NCBI RefSeq assembly: GCF_003573695.1
Contig: NW_020621936.1
Coordinates: 12,090,001-12,154,000 of the forward strand
DNA from: Papaver somniferum
Taxonomy: Eukaryota; Streptophyta; Magnoliopsida; Ranunculales; Papaveraceae
Direction: 5' to 3'
DNA: 64,000 nucleotides
Shown: positions 1 through 12,242 of the stretch, one piece after another
How the letters are laid out: the number at the start of each line of letters is the position of its first letter
Numbering within the stretch: the stretch's first letter is position 1
Translations under genes and position numbers: made by a program
Notes under the pieces: model-generated
Databases searched by the model: none
Told to the model about the DNA's origin: nothing
Seen by the model: only the letters and a program-made list of their open reading frames with translations

Positions 1-2474
1 TTGATAGTTTGATTGCGAAAATGCATAGCATCATTCTTAAAGTTCGCAACAGTGATCTTGATTTGATTCTTTAATCTAGAATACTTGTCGTTGCGAGAAG
101 AAAGATTCTTTGCGAGTTCCTCTTTTTCAGCTTCAAGTTCCTCAATCTTTTCACGATATCTACTTTCAGAATCTGCGAGCAAAAGACAATCAATTATAAC
201 TTGATGAAAATTCATAAGAAACAAAAGATTAGTAAGAAGAACAGTTAATAACCTTCTCTGTCAGAAATCATATCTCTAATCAAGGCTGTATGCTCAACTT
301 GGAGACTAACATTTACACCTAAATCTTTTCTGGCATCATCTAAGATTTTCGCAGCCCAAGCAAATTCATCCTCATTACTTATAAGAAGACGAGAACGAAT
401 TTGGTTTTCTCTTTCGCAGAGCTCGATGTTCTTGCGGTTAGCTTCATCTCGTTCAAGTTGAACTTCAAGAAGGTCTCTTGGAATTTCGCCAAAGCCTTAG
501 CACCTTGATCAGAGATGCGATCCTTATCATCTATGAGACCGCTAATTTTGGTTCTCAACTCATTGATTTTCTCTTTAGAATTAAGAAGGAGACGCTTAAA
601 TCGGTTGGCTAAGCCTAAACTAGATCTATGGTCAATTTCTAAGAGGCGAAATTTGGATCTAGTTCATTCAGAGAAAGAGATGAAATTCTATCGTTTGAGA
701 AACTATTTAAATATTTATTAAGACGTTCGAGAAGGGTATCATTATCCAAGGCATTGGTAAATGAACGAATAATGGTAGCTTCATCAAAAAGACCATAAAT
801 GTCTGCAAAAAGGATCGTTTAAATAAGATAAAACGACAAGATGAATGAATGAAGGGAAAGGAGAAAAGTAACATACCATAGAGCTGATTATTAGCTTGCT
901 GAAGGCTAGAGATTTTGTTCTTATATGAAGAAGAATCAATTTCTAGTTGTCTGTTTTTCTCGCGAAGACATTTGACTTCAGCTTCCAGTTCTTCATTCTT
1001 TGTACGAAATTGAAGATTCTTCTTTTCAAGATTTTCGCGTCTCCTCTCTAGATCTGAGGCAACAGCGAAAGAAGCTTTTCCAGCCTGCGATAAATAATAT
1101 AGAAAGAGATTTTGAGTTACAACAATGAAGAAGTAAAAGGATGAAAGTATACCAGAGTATTAAGAGAATGCAGGAAATCGGGAGTCACTGATCTAGAAAC
1201 TCCACGAAGAGAACTATCACCATCCAGTAAAGGGACATCGCAAACTGTAGCGAGATCTTTGCAGGTATTAGCGAATTGGCTATCTCTCATTCCTTGCAAA
1301 GAATCAGAAAAGAGGCCAGAGAGCTTAGCCATAGAAGATTCAGGTGGAGAATCTTCACTTGCGGCAAGGTCATCATTATCCTCATCATCCTTGTCACTCT
1401 CGGAGTTTTCATGAGATGGAATAGTTGAAGGAGAAGAAGAACGGATTTTTCTCTTCTTTGAAGGAGGAGCAGTTGATTTTTCCCTACGAAGAACACCTTT
1501 ACCTCTATCACCAGTCTTCGCAACATTGGAAAGCTCTTCTATTTCAACAATAATCTTCACACACAAATAGAAGTAAGAAATGGAGGCAACAATATACTGT
1601 TTAAAATCATAAAAGGATATTTCTTACCTCATCTGTGTAGAGCGAAGAGCTAATAAGGTACTAGCCTTCCCAGTCCTGTGATAGCTATCTTTCAGTTTCT
1701 GGATCTGTAGAATTTCACAAGAGTTGGCGAATAAAAGAATAAAAATAAATAAAGAGATGGAAATGAGCGAAACTGGAAGAAACATACCTCTTTCTCCTTC
1801 TCGGGCCAAGAGAATACCCAAGGTTGATAAGTAGCGAGATTCTCAGGAAGAACATTTGACCCAGCAATGTAAGGTCCTTTCAGCATCAAGGGAAAAATAC
1901 ACCATTTATCATCTTTGGATTGGCGAGGAGTTGTGTTCTTACCAGAATGCCAATCAATGTCTTGCATGAGTATTTTAGCTTCATCAATGTTATCTTTCCT
2001 TTTCAAACGAATACCCCAGCGAGTATTCTCTTTCTTCATGGAGATCAATTCATAATTTTCAAAGAAACTCGCTACTGTGTATTTCTCAGCAATTATCTCC
2101 AAGTATGCTAATTTAGGATCCCTAAGTTCTTTGGAATACAAAGATCCTTTACCAGCACCACGGTTAGCGAACTCTAGCATCAGACGGATGCAATCCCCAC
2201 TCAACTGAAAGATAACTCACGAAAATCCCAAATGAGCGAGAATTTCATAGAACAGAGGAATATCTGGGTCGTAAAGAGGAATGGGGAGACCTGCGAGAAT
2301 TTGACCTAGCGAAGATGATTGATTGATCATCATAATATTGATCAGAAAAAAGTTTGATATAAAGAATTGACTTGGCACTTTCACCAAGAATGGTAGAAAG
2401 TGTGAAACCTTTCTCTGCAAGATCTTTTGGACGTCTTTTAATTTTTTCTCATGTTTATGGCCACTTGGAGGCAT
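1..2474 (-). pseudogene. Antisense coiled-coil ORF of an LTR element, partial at window edge
   Basis: Minus-strand coding blocks start at an ATG at 2474 (MPPSGHKHEKK) and run off the left edge. Blocks: 2474-2219 (contains GLPIPLYDPDIP); 2204-1787 (MLEFANRGAG, ending PWVFSWPEKEKE); a short exon 1710-1628; 1545-1153, Ser/Asp/Glu-rich with a basic patch PSKKRKIRSSS; then coiled-coil exons 1084-877, about 802-620 and about 500-250, rich in E/K/R/L heptads. GT..AG-like introns separate several blocks (for example 876-803). The coiled-coil part changes frame near 650 and near 470, so it looks decayed. The GLPIPL... block loosely recalls the 'putative gypsy type transposon' domain of plant elements. 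Tat-lineage Ty3/gypsy elements are known to carry extra antisense ORFs between pol and the 3' LTR, and a + strand LTR follows at 2839-3277. That assignment is inference; a TE-derived host gene remains possible. Confidence 0.5.
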
Positions 2475-2838
2475 ATTTGAATATAGAGTATGGGAATGAA
2501 TAAAAAGTAAGAAGATTGAAGAAGGAAGGATTACAGTAGCGGAACTTACGGAAGAACAATAGAGTTGCAGAGATGAGAATAAAAAGAGAAGAGAAAGAAA
2601 AAATAAAGTGGAAAGAAGAGTAAGAAGAATATATAAAGAAGAGTTTTTACTCGAAGAAATAAACACCATTAAGACGAAAAGACATGAGCGGTTGAAAAGC
2701 AGCGGTTACAGAAGACGTGTCAAGAAACAGATGGAAGAAAGAATATGTGTTATAAATGCAGAATATGAAGAGATGAACAGCTGCGGCATTCCTCACATCA
2801 TTCTCTACTTTGAAGAGAAGATATGAGAAGAGGCAAGA

Positions 2839-3277
2839 TGTAGGATCAGAATCTCGCAGCGATAATGCCTCAGCGAAATTATCAACAACACAACACAACA
2901 CAACAGCGTCGCGTAACAATTTTAGAAGTGACATAATAAACGACGTCAGCTAAAATCATGAGAAAAATGTAATGACTCTGCGAAAATAAGAGAGTTTGCG
3001 AGAGTAACATTTGTAAGGTTGCGAGAATGTCGCGAGACATATCCGAAAATAAAGGACAGATTAGCTGTCATCCACTAGGTACTTCCCTATAAATAGTCGT
3101 TCAATTGTAAAGGAAAGGGAGAGATCTTTTTTGAGTAAGAAACAAGTAAATAGGAGAGAGAAAATCTAGAGCAGTGGTTATTCTTGATTCCTTTATCTTT
3201 TCTTGTAAGATTGTTCAAAGATTCATCAATAAAATTAAGATTGTTAATCTAAAATGAGTTGAGTGTTAATGAAATCA
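2839..3277 (+). repeat. Candidate 3' LTR of the element at the left edge
   Basis: A 439-bp stretch begins TG just after a purine-rich run (GAGAAGAGGCAAGA) and ends CA. It holds a TATA box (TATAAATA near 3091) and an AATAAA signal near 3227, as expected for U3-R-U5 of a + strand retroelement. Immediately after it, LINE 1 coding sequence resumes on the minus strand, so the element appears to have landed inside LINE 1. The other LTR and the left target duplication lie outside the window, so the exact ends are inferred. Confidence 0.5.
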
Positions 3278-6200
3278 TATGAGGGGTGTAGTGTAGGATT
3301 TCCTGCAACTACAAAGTCTTCTAGGAATGTTAAGATTCCAAGTAACCACATTGTCACTTATCACACCCATAGCTGCAACTGTAAAAAATTTAGCTCTAGA
3401 TAAACCAAATAGAATTGGATAATAAGTTTTGTGGTTGTTCATACAACCAATTGTCATGCCAAAATTTTACAAGAACTCCATCATTAACTTTGAACCTGAC
3501 ATGCTTTAAGAAATAAGAATTAAGTCCCGTTTGGGATTGCTTTTTTCAACCAAAAGCACTTTGTAACAAACTTTTACCAAAAATTGTGTTTGGTAAAAAA
3601 TTTTCAAAGTGCTTTTGGAGATAAGCACTTTCATTTTAGGCCTGCTTTTAAAAGCTACTCAGCACTAGATTTTAAAAGCTGGAAAAGCAGAAGCTGTGGA
3701 CCCACATAATTCAATTTAATTGATTCTCTATTTAACCTTGTTAATTTATCATAAAGACAAGTTTTACCCTCCAATATTGTACATTTAACATTATATTTCT
3801 AAATTTTATTTTATTTCTCCTTTCTTTTCATTTTTTTGTTTAATATAATAAATACAATAATAATTAAAAATTATTATTTGAAATAATAAAAATTTAAAAA
3901 ATATTAAAATAATGATATTTTCTAAGCAAACCATAATCAAAAAAAATTTATTAAAAAAAAAAATATTACTTATATTTTATTAAATATGTTAAAATTAGAA
4001 ATATAATTTATTATAATAAATGTATTTAAAACTAGTTTTTGAAATATGTCTATTTTCGTCAACTACATCACCAACACTTTTAAATACCAGTTTACCAAAC
4101 AGAATTTACAGTTTGTTAATTGCACGGTGCTTTTTAAATTATAGTTTACCAAACGTCATGCCGATTTATTTCCACAGCACAGCACATCAACGCATAGCAC
4201 AACACAACAAAAAAGCGCTTTTCTGTAATTCACAGCAATACCAAACTAGCCTTTAGTCTTCATAATAGCTCTCCAAACTGATCTACCATACGAGCATTTA
4301 GGAATTTTAGGACACCACACAGAATCACTAACACCATACTTTTCATCAATAACTTGCTTCCGTAGAACATCCTCTTCAGTTGCATACCTCCAAGACCACT
4401 TAGAGAGTAAAGATTGATTGACTAGCTTAAAATTTTTAATACCCAAACCTCCAAACTTTTTCTTTTTACATAAAGCATTCCATTTAACAGGATGTATCTT
4501 ATTTTTCCCCTTATTATCACTCCAAAGAAATTTCCTCATAATTTGTTCAAGCTTCCTCAAGACAGAAACTGGAATTTCATAAAGAGACATGTAATAGACT
4601 GGTAGACTTGCAAGAACACTATTGATTAAAGTAATTTTACATGCTCTTGAAATAAGTGGTTTCATCCATCCAGGCAATCTAGCAATGAATTTGTCCACCA
4701 CTTTGTCCCATTCTGCAACAGCTCCACATTTGTCACCCAATGGCAAACCTAAGTAAGTTGTAGGAAGAACTCCATTGTAGCAACCAAGAAGAGAGGAGAA
4801 AGCATGCAAGTCACCATCATATCCAACTCCAAAAATCTGGCTCTTAGCAAAATTGATCTTCAAACCTGTAAGCATCTCAAAAGAAAGAAGAATAATTCTT
4901 TAGTTTTTAACTTGCTCAATGTCAGCGTCTAGAAAAATAAGAGTGTCATCTGCAAATTTCAAGTGACCAATCAATAAACCATCAGGCTTAAATTGAAAAC
5001 CAGATAATAATCCTTGTTCTTGAGCTCTCTTGATCATAAATGTCAAAGCTTCACCCACTAAAAGAAACAAGAAAGGTGAAATTGGATCACCTTGTATTAT
5101 TCATTTTTTACTTTTGAAATAACCAGTTGCACTCCCATTCAATACAACATCTAATCCATTGTCTCCACTTGACTCCAAAACCCATTAGCTGAAAAAATTC
5201 ATCCAAGAAATCCCAATTTACATGATCAAAGGCCTTTTCAAAATCCACTTTACACAAAATTATTGGCTTTCCACTTCTTATTCTTGAATCAATCGATTCA
5301 TTTGCAATTAAGACTCCATCTAAAATTTGTCTCTTTTTGACAAAAGCAGTTTGATGTTGAGATATAATAGTAGGCAGCACTGTTTTTAAATCTTTCTGCT
5401 AAAATCTTAAAGACAATCTTATAATCCCCATGAATGAGACTAATTGGCCTCAAATCTTTAATTTGTTCAATAGAATCCTTTTTGGGTATTAGAGCTATGA
5501 AATTGTTCTTCAGTCTCCTGTCAAGAAAAGATTTAACCTGTAATTCTTTGACAATGTTAAGAAAATATTGCTTAATGAAATCCCAGCATAAGAGATAAAA
5601 CTTTACAGGAAAACCATCTGGCCCTGGGGCTTTGTTGTGTCCCAAGTTTTTGATAGTTGCAACACATTCCTCCTCATCAACATCTCTTTCTAACCAAGTA
5701 CATAAATCTTCTGAAATAGTTAGAAAAGTCGTACCATTCATGTTAACTGTTCTTTGAGATTGAGACTGAAAAATATTTTGAAAAAAATCTACAATACCAT
5801 TCTTGATTTCACCTTCATCAGTAGTAAGAGTACCATTAACTTTGATCGATCCAATATAGCTTCTTCTTCTCTTACCATTTACAATTATGTGGAAGTATTT
5901 AGTGTTGTGCTCAAATTTCTTTGTGTGATTAACTCTTGCTTTGCTCCTCAATTTTTCAGCTCTCAGAATTGTAAGTTTGCAGTATTGTTGTCTTGCTGCA
6001 GCTCTCTCCTCCCATTGAGTTTCAGTGAGACCATTGTTTTCATTTTTCAAAGCATCTAAATCCACAAAAATATTCTCCAGCTCTTCAAGTTGCAGTTCCA
6101 AATCCACAAAATGCTCTTTGCTCCATTCCTTCAACTTTGGCTTTAAGAGTTGCAGTTTTTTGCAGAAGATAAAACCTGCACTACCTGTAACATTGAAAGA

Positions 6201-7016
6201 CAGCCACATTTCTTTGATAAAAGGAATAAAATCAGGATGAGAAAGCCAGAAATACTCACAACGAAATGGAGAGGGTCCATGCTTCACTCCTTTACAGATT
6301 AAGGTAATTGGATTACGGTAAGAGCAGGGTCTGGCAAGTGCTTGTTAAATTACATTAGGGTAGAAACTTTCCCAAGAAGAAGAGATTAGAATTCTATCAA
6401 TACGGCTTTTAATACTTTGAGATTGATTGTTTGTCCAAGTGTATGTTGCACCTAGAAGAGGAAGATCAACCAATTGATGCTTGGATATAAAATTATTGAA
6501 TCTTCTCATGCCATTAGTATAATCACCACCTGAAGATCTCTCATGAGTAAATCTTATTTCATTAAAATCTCCCCCAATAACCCATGGAAGCTGCCAGTAA
6601 CACCTAACTTCTTCAATCTCCCTCCAAAAAAATTTGATTTCATCAGAATTAGAAGGACATGGTGCATACACACATGTGAACATCCACTCAAAGGAATTTG
6701 AGATAGTCTTGCAATGAAGAGTTATAGAGTATGGCCCAATTAAATAATCAATAACTTCTACTTTAGAAGAATCCCACATGCATAAAATTCCTCCCGAGCT
6801 TCCTTGAGATGGAGAATCCAACCATTTAATATCCTTATTACTCCAACATTGCCACACTAGAAGATCATTACATTGCTGCAATTTAGTTTCCTGCAAAAGA
6901 ACAATACTTGGCTTCCAATATTGTATTTTTTTCTTTACAATGTCTCTCCGATTCATATCATTGAGACTTCTTATGTTCCAAAAGATTGTTTTAAAATCCA
7001 TATAATATTTAACCAA
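3278..7016 (-). pseudogene. LINE 1 ORF2: AP endonuclease plus reverse transcriptase
   Basis: Endonuclease block 7016-6345 shows WNIRSLN, LQETKL, GGDFNEI and SRIDRIL. A stop at 6345-6347 follows, and in the continuing frame the SDH motif reads SYRNPI (6306-6323), so the catalytic Asp-His pair is gone. The RT block 6287-5298 has the plant L1 signature NKAPGPDGFPVKF and LIPKKD. A frameshift joins it to 5380-5108, which has CKVDFEKAFDHVNW with the first catalytic Asp. The FADD motif is intact at 4945-4956, with a stop at 4900-4902 just beyond. The thumb-like region follows at 4875-4251, and after the MITE the frame resumes at 3518-3278 with a typical plant L1 post-RT sequence (FWHDNWL). RNase H is absent because of truncation. 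Confidence 0.9.
3527..4250. mobile_element. 724-bp hAT-like MITE inserted in LINE 1
   Basis: The ends are inverted: left CCGTTTGGGATTGCTTTT, right (reverse complement) GCTAGTTTGGTATTGCTG. Flanks ATTAAGTC (3519-3526) and CTTTAGTC (4251-4258) match at 6 of 8 positions, fitting a worn 8-bp hAT target duplication. The subterminal sequence is rich in AAAAGCACTTT and AAAAGCTG words typical of this common plant MITE type. The interior is AT-rich with no coding potential. LINE coding sequence is continuous when the segment is removed, allowing a small indel. Confidence 0.85.
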
Positions 7017-9099
7017 AATACCAGAAAAATAAGAAACTCTAATGAGCCTTCATGTTTTCCAAATTTGAAGTTATGCAAATGAACTTTCAATATATCCATC
7101 ATAGCATCATCCATGTCTGTCTTTGTACCCTTGAAATGAATTCCCAGTTTTGGACAAATGTGAATCATCTGCATTAAGACCACTTCAAAGTCCTGTCTTA
7201 GAATTGGATCAACTTTTAACTTCAATGTACTCCATTTCTCAGATGTGTTTAAGAAGTAATCAAAATTCTTTGATGTGTGAGTTGATTGAACCAAATTCGA
7301 TGAGGGAATAAAATCTGAAGGCGATACAAATGAGGACCCAGAAGCATCAATCATCTGTAAGTATGGAATAAAACCTGCGGTCTTCAGATAATCATTAACT
7401 TCATCTTCATTTTGAAAGGTTGCTAAGATAGCCGTTGAAGTCAAGTCCTTTGAATTTGAAGAGGTAGTTGAATCTGAGTCATCCACACGTGTTAAAATGT
7501 TACCGTTACTACATTTTTGGTTTGCTTAAAAAACACCTGAATCCATATCCGAAGTCCGCACCCTTTTCCATTAGTGTTTGAAGTAAATTCAAAATTTAAA
7601 TTATCAGTAACCAACTTTCCTTTTTCAGCCTGAGAAAATTTCTTAAACATATTTTTACGGCGAGAATCATGTGGATGTAGAATATTTCGAGGAATTTGAG
7701 GCCACTCTACATTGAATGAGAGATTCTTTACCGTATCTTCATCTGCAGAATCAACCGAGACCATTTCCAACCTTTGAACCCTCACTTTTTGATGACTATG
7801 ATCAAAAACTCCATTGATGATTTTGGAAGTAGTAACAAGTATTGGAAAGAAAGCTTCTCCAAAACGAAAATTAAACGAAGTGTTAAGACCATTAAAATTT
7901 TTGACCTTAATTTTGATTGCTAAAGCATCAGTCCATGCAAGAGTTGATGAATGAACTTCAGGTAAACCGCCAAAAATGGAACCCAATTCTTCAAATAATT
8001 TTGAACCCCAAAGATCAAATGGAACGCCTTTAACCTCCATCCAAGAACCTTCTGAAGTTAAAGTTGGTAGTGCTATAGAGTTTGTTGCATTCCACCAAGG
8101 CATTAATCTAATGAAACACCCATCAAAATCCCAATGGCCTTTGCTTAATAAAGCCGCTTTATCATTCATGGATGCAAAGAAAAAAGCTTCCTTAGCTGAA
8201 GATGGGAAAATATCGAAGCCAACATCCAACGAAAAGTGTTTCGCTATTTCAATTCCAACTGAGTTCCAAGAAGATACTTCAATATAAGTTTTTATCAGAA
8301 CAGCTTTCTCCCAATTTCCTGTTGCTGAGTTCTCAGAAGAATTGTTTTGAAAACATACATCAGAACTGGGGATTGATGTAACTTCTTCAGCAAGTTACGA
8401 CTCAACCTGTTCATTTGAGACATTCTTCATCGAATCAGTCTGTGTGTTCTTAAGCATGACAATATTTGAAAAACCTTCAAAAAAAGGTAGCCATTTGGAG
8501 GTGTCGTCTTCAGCAAGAAAACACATATAATGCTTTACTTTATCGTAGGAATAAGAAACTCGAAAAAGTTCTCCAAATCTATTTTGATCCCGAGAGAAAA
8601 GAATATGTTCACTACCTCTGTGAAAAATCCAATACCACTTCCCATAAAAGCTTTTCTTTGATTCTCGTTTCATAATATTTTTCATCCATATCACCCCTGC
8701 ATTACTGATCACGACCTGTAAATTCTTTTTTGTATCCCTGGTTTTTTCATCAAAGAAAATGCCATTAGATCTGGATGTAAGGATAAAAGATTTAAACTTA
8801 CAATCGACAACAATCTCGTTTCCTGAAAGACCTTGGTTGTTGTTAGATTTCTTCTTCCTAGAAGCTGTATGCCAATCTTGCATCTCATTATCCTTTGAAT
8901 CCTTAGAAGCTTCTCCATTAATTGTACCACGAACTTTCTCAACCCATGATGTAGATCCTTGTCTAAGTTTTGCAATACTCTGTAATCTCTGCCTTCCCTG
9001 AAAACCCTGCTCGACCTGTTGCTGCGAATCCAAAAACCCTAAACTACGAATTTGAGAAGATGAACTTCTCACCATTTTTGCCGCGAGAAATCCAGACAT
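6971..9099 (-). pseudogene. LINE 1 ORF1, nucleic-acid-binding gag-like protein
   Basis: Three consecutive open blocks on the minus strand: 9099-8395 (starts MSGFLAAKMVRSSSS), 8229-7492 (coding signal extends upstream to the stop at 8395) and 7486-6971. The middle block, with KGHWDFDGCFIRLMPWW followed by EGSWMEVKGVPFDLWG, resembles the DUF4283-type RNA-binding domain found in ORF1 of plant L1 elements. ORF1 proteins of this class bind element RNA. The frame is broken by a stop at 8395-8397 and again near 7490. No clear CCHC knuckle was found. The last block overlaps the start of ORF2 by about 45 bases. Confidence 0.75.
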
Positions 9100-9100
9100 T

Positions 9101-9427
9101 CTCTCACCTACTTCTTTACTGAGTTATGTTTGAGTCATTTAATAGAATTTGGTTCGTATCCTTAATAGTTGATATTATGAAAACCAAAATGAGTTGAAGA
9201 AAAATTTAAATATTTTCCCATGATTGTAATACCCCAAATTTCAGAATTCCGATTTGAATCCAAAACTTCAAGTGGTATGTAAATATCATAATCGAAGTTT
9301 GCTAACTAAGTCCAAACTAATTAACCAATTTATTGGAGCAAAATTATTCATGTTTTGTGTTAATATAGTTCTGCCGCAATGGATATTAGAGAATTAGTTA
9401 GAGTAATCCAACCATCTACGAATAGAA
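9101..9427. other. Unassigned AT-rich segment with an LTR-like start
   Basis: There is no gene here. It probably includes the LINE 1 5' end. At 9225 the sequence TGTAATACCCCAAATTTC resembles the start of some plant gypsy LTRs, but no matching end or second copy was found, so no element is claimed. Confidence 0.3.
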
Positions 9428-9845
9428 ATTTTAAAACCACTTAGAACTATAAGACCATATATCAAAAATATAAATCCACCATGAAAGATCAATAATCCAT
9501 TTCAGAAAATAAAGTTTTCCACACTGACTTAATACGAACCCGATTAAGGTGTATACTTACAATATTACGTTTTTTTGTGTAAACTCCAAAGTTTATCATC
9601 ATTACATATTTAAAACTATTTAGAAAAAGTATTCATCTATTAACCGAAATTACAAAACCAACGGAACAATAAGACATTGTAGATTATTAAGAAAATTTAG
9701 ATCCACCATCAAAGATCATCACTCCATTCCAGAAATAAAATTTTCAACATTGATTTAAAACTGATACAGACCAAGATGTACTCTTATAATTTTACGGTCT
9801 TTATATGAACTATAAATTTTATCATCATTACATATTTGAAACTCT
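9428..9845. repeat. Diverged tandem duplication, period about 226 bp
   Basis: Two adjacent copies share ordered words: ATAAGACC/ATAAGACA (9449 and 9669), ATCCACCAT..AAAGATCA, and ATCATCATTACATATTT (about 9596 and 9821). The offset is 220-227 bp along the length. Copies differ by many substitutions and small indels. No coding potential. Confidence 0.75.
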
Positions 9846-9861
9846 TACAATAAATACCTTA

Positions 9862-9972
9862 AAACTAACTTTCAAGAATTTAGTAAATTCCTTAATACTA
9901 CCTTTCAAGAATTTACTAAATTCCTTAATACTATCTTTCAAGAATTTAGTAAATTCCTTAAAACTAACTTTC
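9862..9972. repeat. 33-bp minisatellite, about 3.4 copies
   Basis: The unit starting CTTTCAAGAATTTAGTAAAT repeats every 33 bp with few changes. Because 33 is a multiple of 3, the minus strand stays open and reads an 11-residue repeat (KEFTKFLKxSI), which gives a spurious ORF at 10019-9828. No gene function is inferred. Confidence 0.85.
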
Positions 9973-10755
9973 CAAAATTTATAGATTATGAAAAATGCCA
10001 TAAGACTAGTGTCAAACATTTGATTGATAGCTCAAATCGGGATCATAACTGTGTGCTTTAAAAAATTCATATCAAAGAAACTACTCAGAATTGAATAACG
10101 CTTGTCATTCTAAAAAGATAACGAATAAATTACGTTAAGGTCTACAAATCATTGGATCATACTTTTAAAGTAGGATAAATTTGATAAAAGTAAAATTATC
10201 GGAAAAATCTGGATTCTTTATCGATATAAAGAATTATTATTATAATACTTTTAAAACTCATAAAATTATGAAACGTTTTACTATATATTCCAAAAAGAGG
10301 TTCACACTCGCCACAAAAAAAATGAAACCAAAAGTTATTATATACAATTGTTTGTACCTAAAATTTGGTCCTTGGTTAAACAATGTACTATCGAAGTACT
10401 TTATTTAGGTTCGGTAAACAAAATCGTACAGGACGAGCCTAAACCAATACGATGGTCGTTCACGTCCTACTTCGGTTACAAGGAGAGAAGATGGGTTGAT
10501 CTTAGGGGAGGAAAAGCAGAAAATTTGAGAAATCACAGTGGTAACGGATTGTGTGTGTTAGGTTGTTGATAAATGTGCAAAATCAGAGCTCTGAATGGTA
10601 AGCTTATTATGTTCTGACGAATAGACAAACGAGTCTATTTATAGTTGTAGGGGACACGCAGTGTTTCCTCGTAAGTAGTCGAGTTCGTGAAGATATTGAT
10701 AGGTGAAGAGATTGAGAGATGGAGACATTGAGGGTAATGGTAAAGCCATACCCAT
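9973..10755. other. Unassigned segment, possible minus-strand promoter fragment
   Basis: No recognisable gene. On the minus strand a TATA box (CTATAAATAGAC, near 10632-10643) precedes pyrimidine-rich sequence, as in a promoter or LTR leader, but no coding exon or second LTR copy was found. ORFs here are short and have no recognisable motif. Confidence 0.3.
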
Positions 10756-11223
10756 CAGTAAAAACTCCGTATATTGATACTCCATATATTAATAAACTCT
10801 ATGTATTAATAAAAAATCATGGTCCCAACTTAGGCCAGTTATAAATAGTGATAAACTCCACATTTTATTATTAATAGATTTTTCTAGTCCCACCATAAGG
10901 AATTTACCTCTATATATTAATATAATAGACATAATCGGAAAATTATAGATCTTGTTACACCAAAATTTAAGATAAAAAAAAATATTTTGTTTGAGAAAAT
11001 GATGTAATTTCTTAGATTGTTATCGCATCTTTTGATTTACATATGCTTAAGACCTCGTTACTATGTGCACCTTCTTATTGAAGCTAAAATATTTCCAACT
11101 TGTCAAACATGTTTAAAGCTTCTTGTCGAGCAATTTTTTTAGGTATACCTCCTATATTAATAAACTCCATATATTAATAATTTTGTGAAGTCCCAAGTCT
11201 ATTAATATATGGAGTTTTTACTG
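10756..11223. mobile_element. 468-bp MITE with CAGTAAAAACTCC ends
   Basis: Terminal inverted repeats: left CAGTAAAAACTCCGTATATT, right (reverse complement) CAGTAAAAACTCCATATATT. Further copies of ACTCCATATATTAATAA in both orientations lie inside both ends. There is no ORF. No convincing target duplication was seen (flanks ATACCCAT and TACTAGGG), so the superfamily is unassigned. Confidence 0.75.
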
Positions 11224-12242
11224 TACTAGGGAAGTTTCTGGAAAATTCTAGACCATTACTCCATCATCTCTTCAACTGTTTTTAAATGTCATCATTATTC
11301 GTCACTTTCTCATCACGGGGTGTTGCCACACCACATGCTACTATAAGCCACCAGGCCAATACCCCATGAAGAATCCCCATATGTAACATGTTTTGATTTC
11401 TTGTAGGAATTAGAGGAGTCATGGACTACCTCTTGTTTTGATTAAGTTAATTATAGCCATGATGTGCTTTGAATGAGTATCCATCTCTCAATAGGTTGTC
11501 CAGATCTCGTGTACCAATGTTTAAGATTCAATAATAACTCAGATTCAAAGTTTGTATGAGTAATAAGAAGTTTGTCGTAGGATAGCATTACCAATAGGTT
11601 CATGGTCATGTAACATGGTAGTGGTATATTTGTGGCATGTTTGTGTCATGTTTGCAACATGCAAGTTGTGCTAGCAACAATAAAGCACAATAGGTGTCAT
11701 AAACATGGACGAGGCATTACTACCACATACTAGTGTCGTGGCCATGGCTTGGCCAATGTTAGCGATGGATCATTTGGTGTCACAGCCAAGATATTTCCAA
11801 TTAAATCCCCTTAATGTCGTGGCCATGACTTTGGCAGTTTTGACAGCACGTATTAGTGTTGCGGACACATCCTGGATGCTTCAAGCTCTTATACTCGGGA
11901 AAACAAGATAGTGGTGAGGGATATCGCTGGAGAGGATATTTCCAGATCTAGGAGACGAGAGCTATTGAAGCTAGCACATAATGGCGCAGCCGCCAGTACT
12001 GGCAAGGTGGTGCTGCTGGCACAGACAACTTAGAAGGCAGGGATGCTGGCAGGCTATATCCATGTGCTGGGGAGAATAACATTGACAAGCAAGCGAGGGA
12101 TGACGTTGATGAAGACGCAGTCAAGAGCTGCTGGCACAGACATGGGATGAATTATTACTGGCGTAGTCAAGCGAGGAAGCTGCTGGCCCTGACAGCTTGG
12201 GATAGCGCTGGTATGGGCGGGCGTTGTAGCTAGCGCTGGCAT
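11224..12242. other. Unassigned region left of the gypsy gag
   Basis: There is no gene. The stretch 11580-11900 repeats words such as GTCGTGGCCATG and GGCATG, and 11990-12240 repeats GCTGGCA. No similarity to the candidate LTR at about 22890-23225 was visible, so the 5' LTR of the gypsy element appears lost or too diverged to see. Confidence 0.3.

Larger units (their letters stand above)
3278..9100 (-). mobile_element. LINE 1: L1-type non-LTR retrotransposon, interrupted and inactive
   Basis: Minus-strand plant L1-type element. ORF1 lies at 9099-6971 and ORF2 (endonuclease plus reverse transcriptase) at 7016-3278. It is broken twice: a 724-bp MITE sits at 3527-4250 within the region after the RT, and the LTR element at the left cuts it off at 3278, removing the C-terminal RNase H and poly(A) tail. 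Several frameshifts and stops make it non-autonomous. No target duplication can be checked because the 3' end is missing. Confidence 0.9.

Noticed and set aside
2647..2934. A 95-codon minus-strand ORF as a start exon
   Set aside because: It overlaps the candidate LTR start and reads out of frame with the block that begins at 2474.
9828..10019. A 63-codon minus-strand ORF with KEFTKFL repeats
   Set aside because: It arises from a 33-bp minisatellite that happens to keep frame.
9225..10755. A complete LTR starting TGTAATACCCC
   Set aside because: No matching terminus, target duplication or second copy was found, and the only TATA box points the other way.
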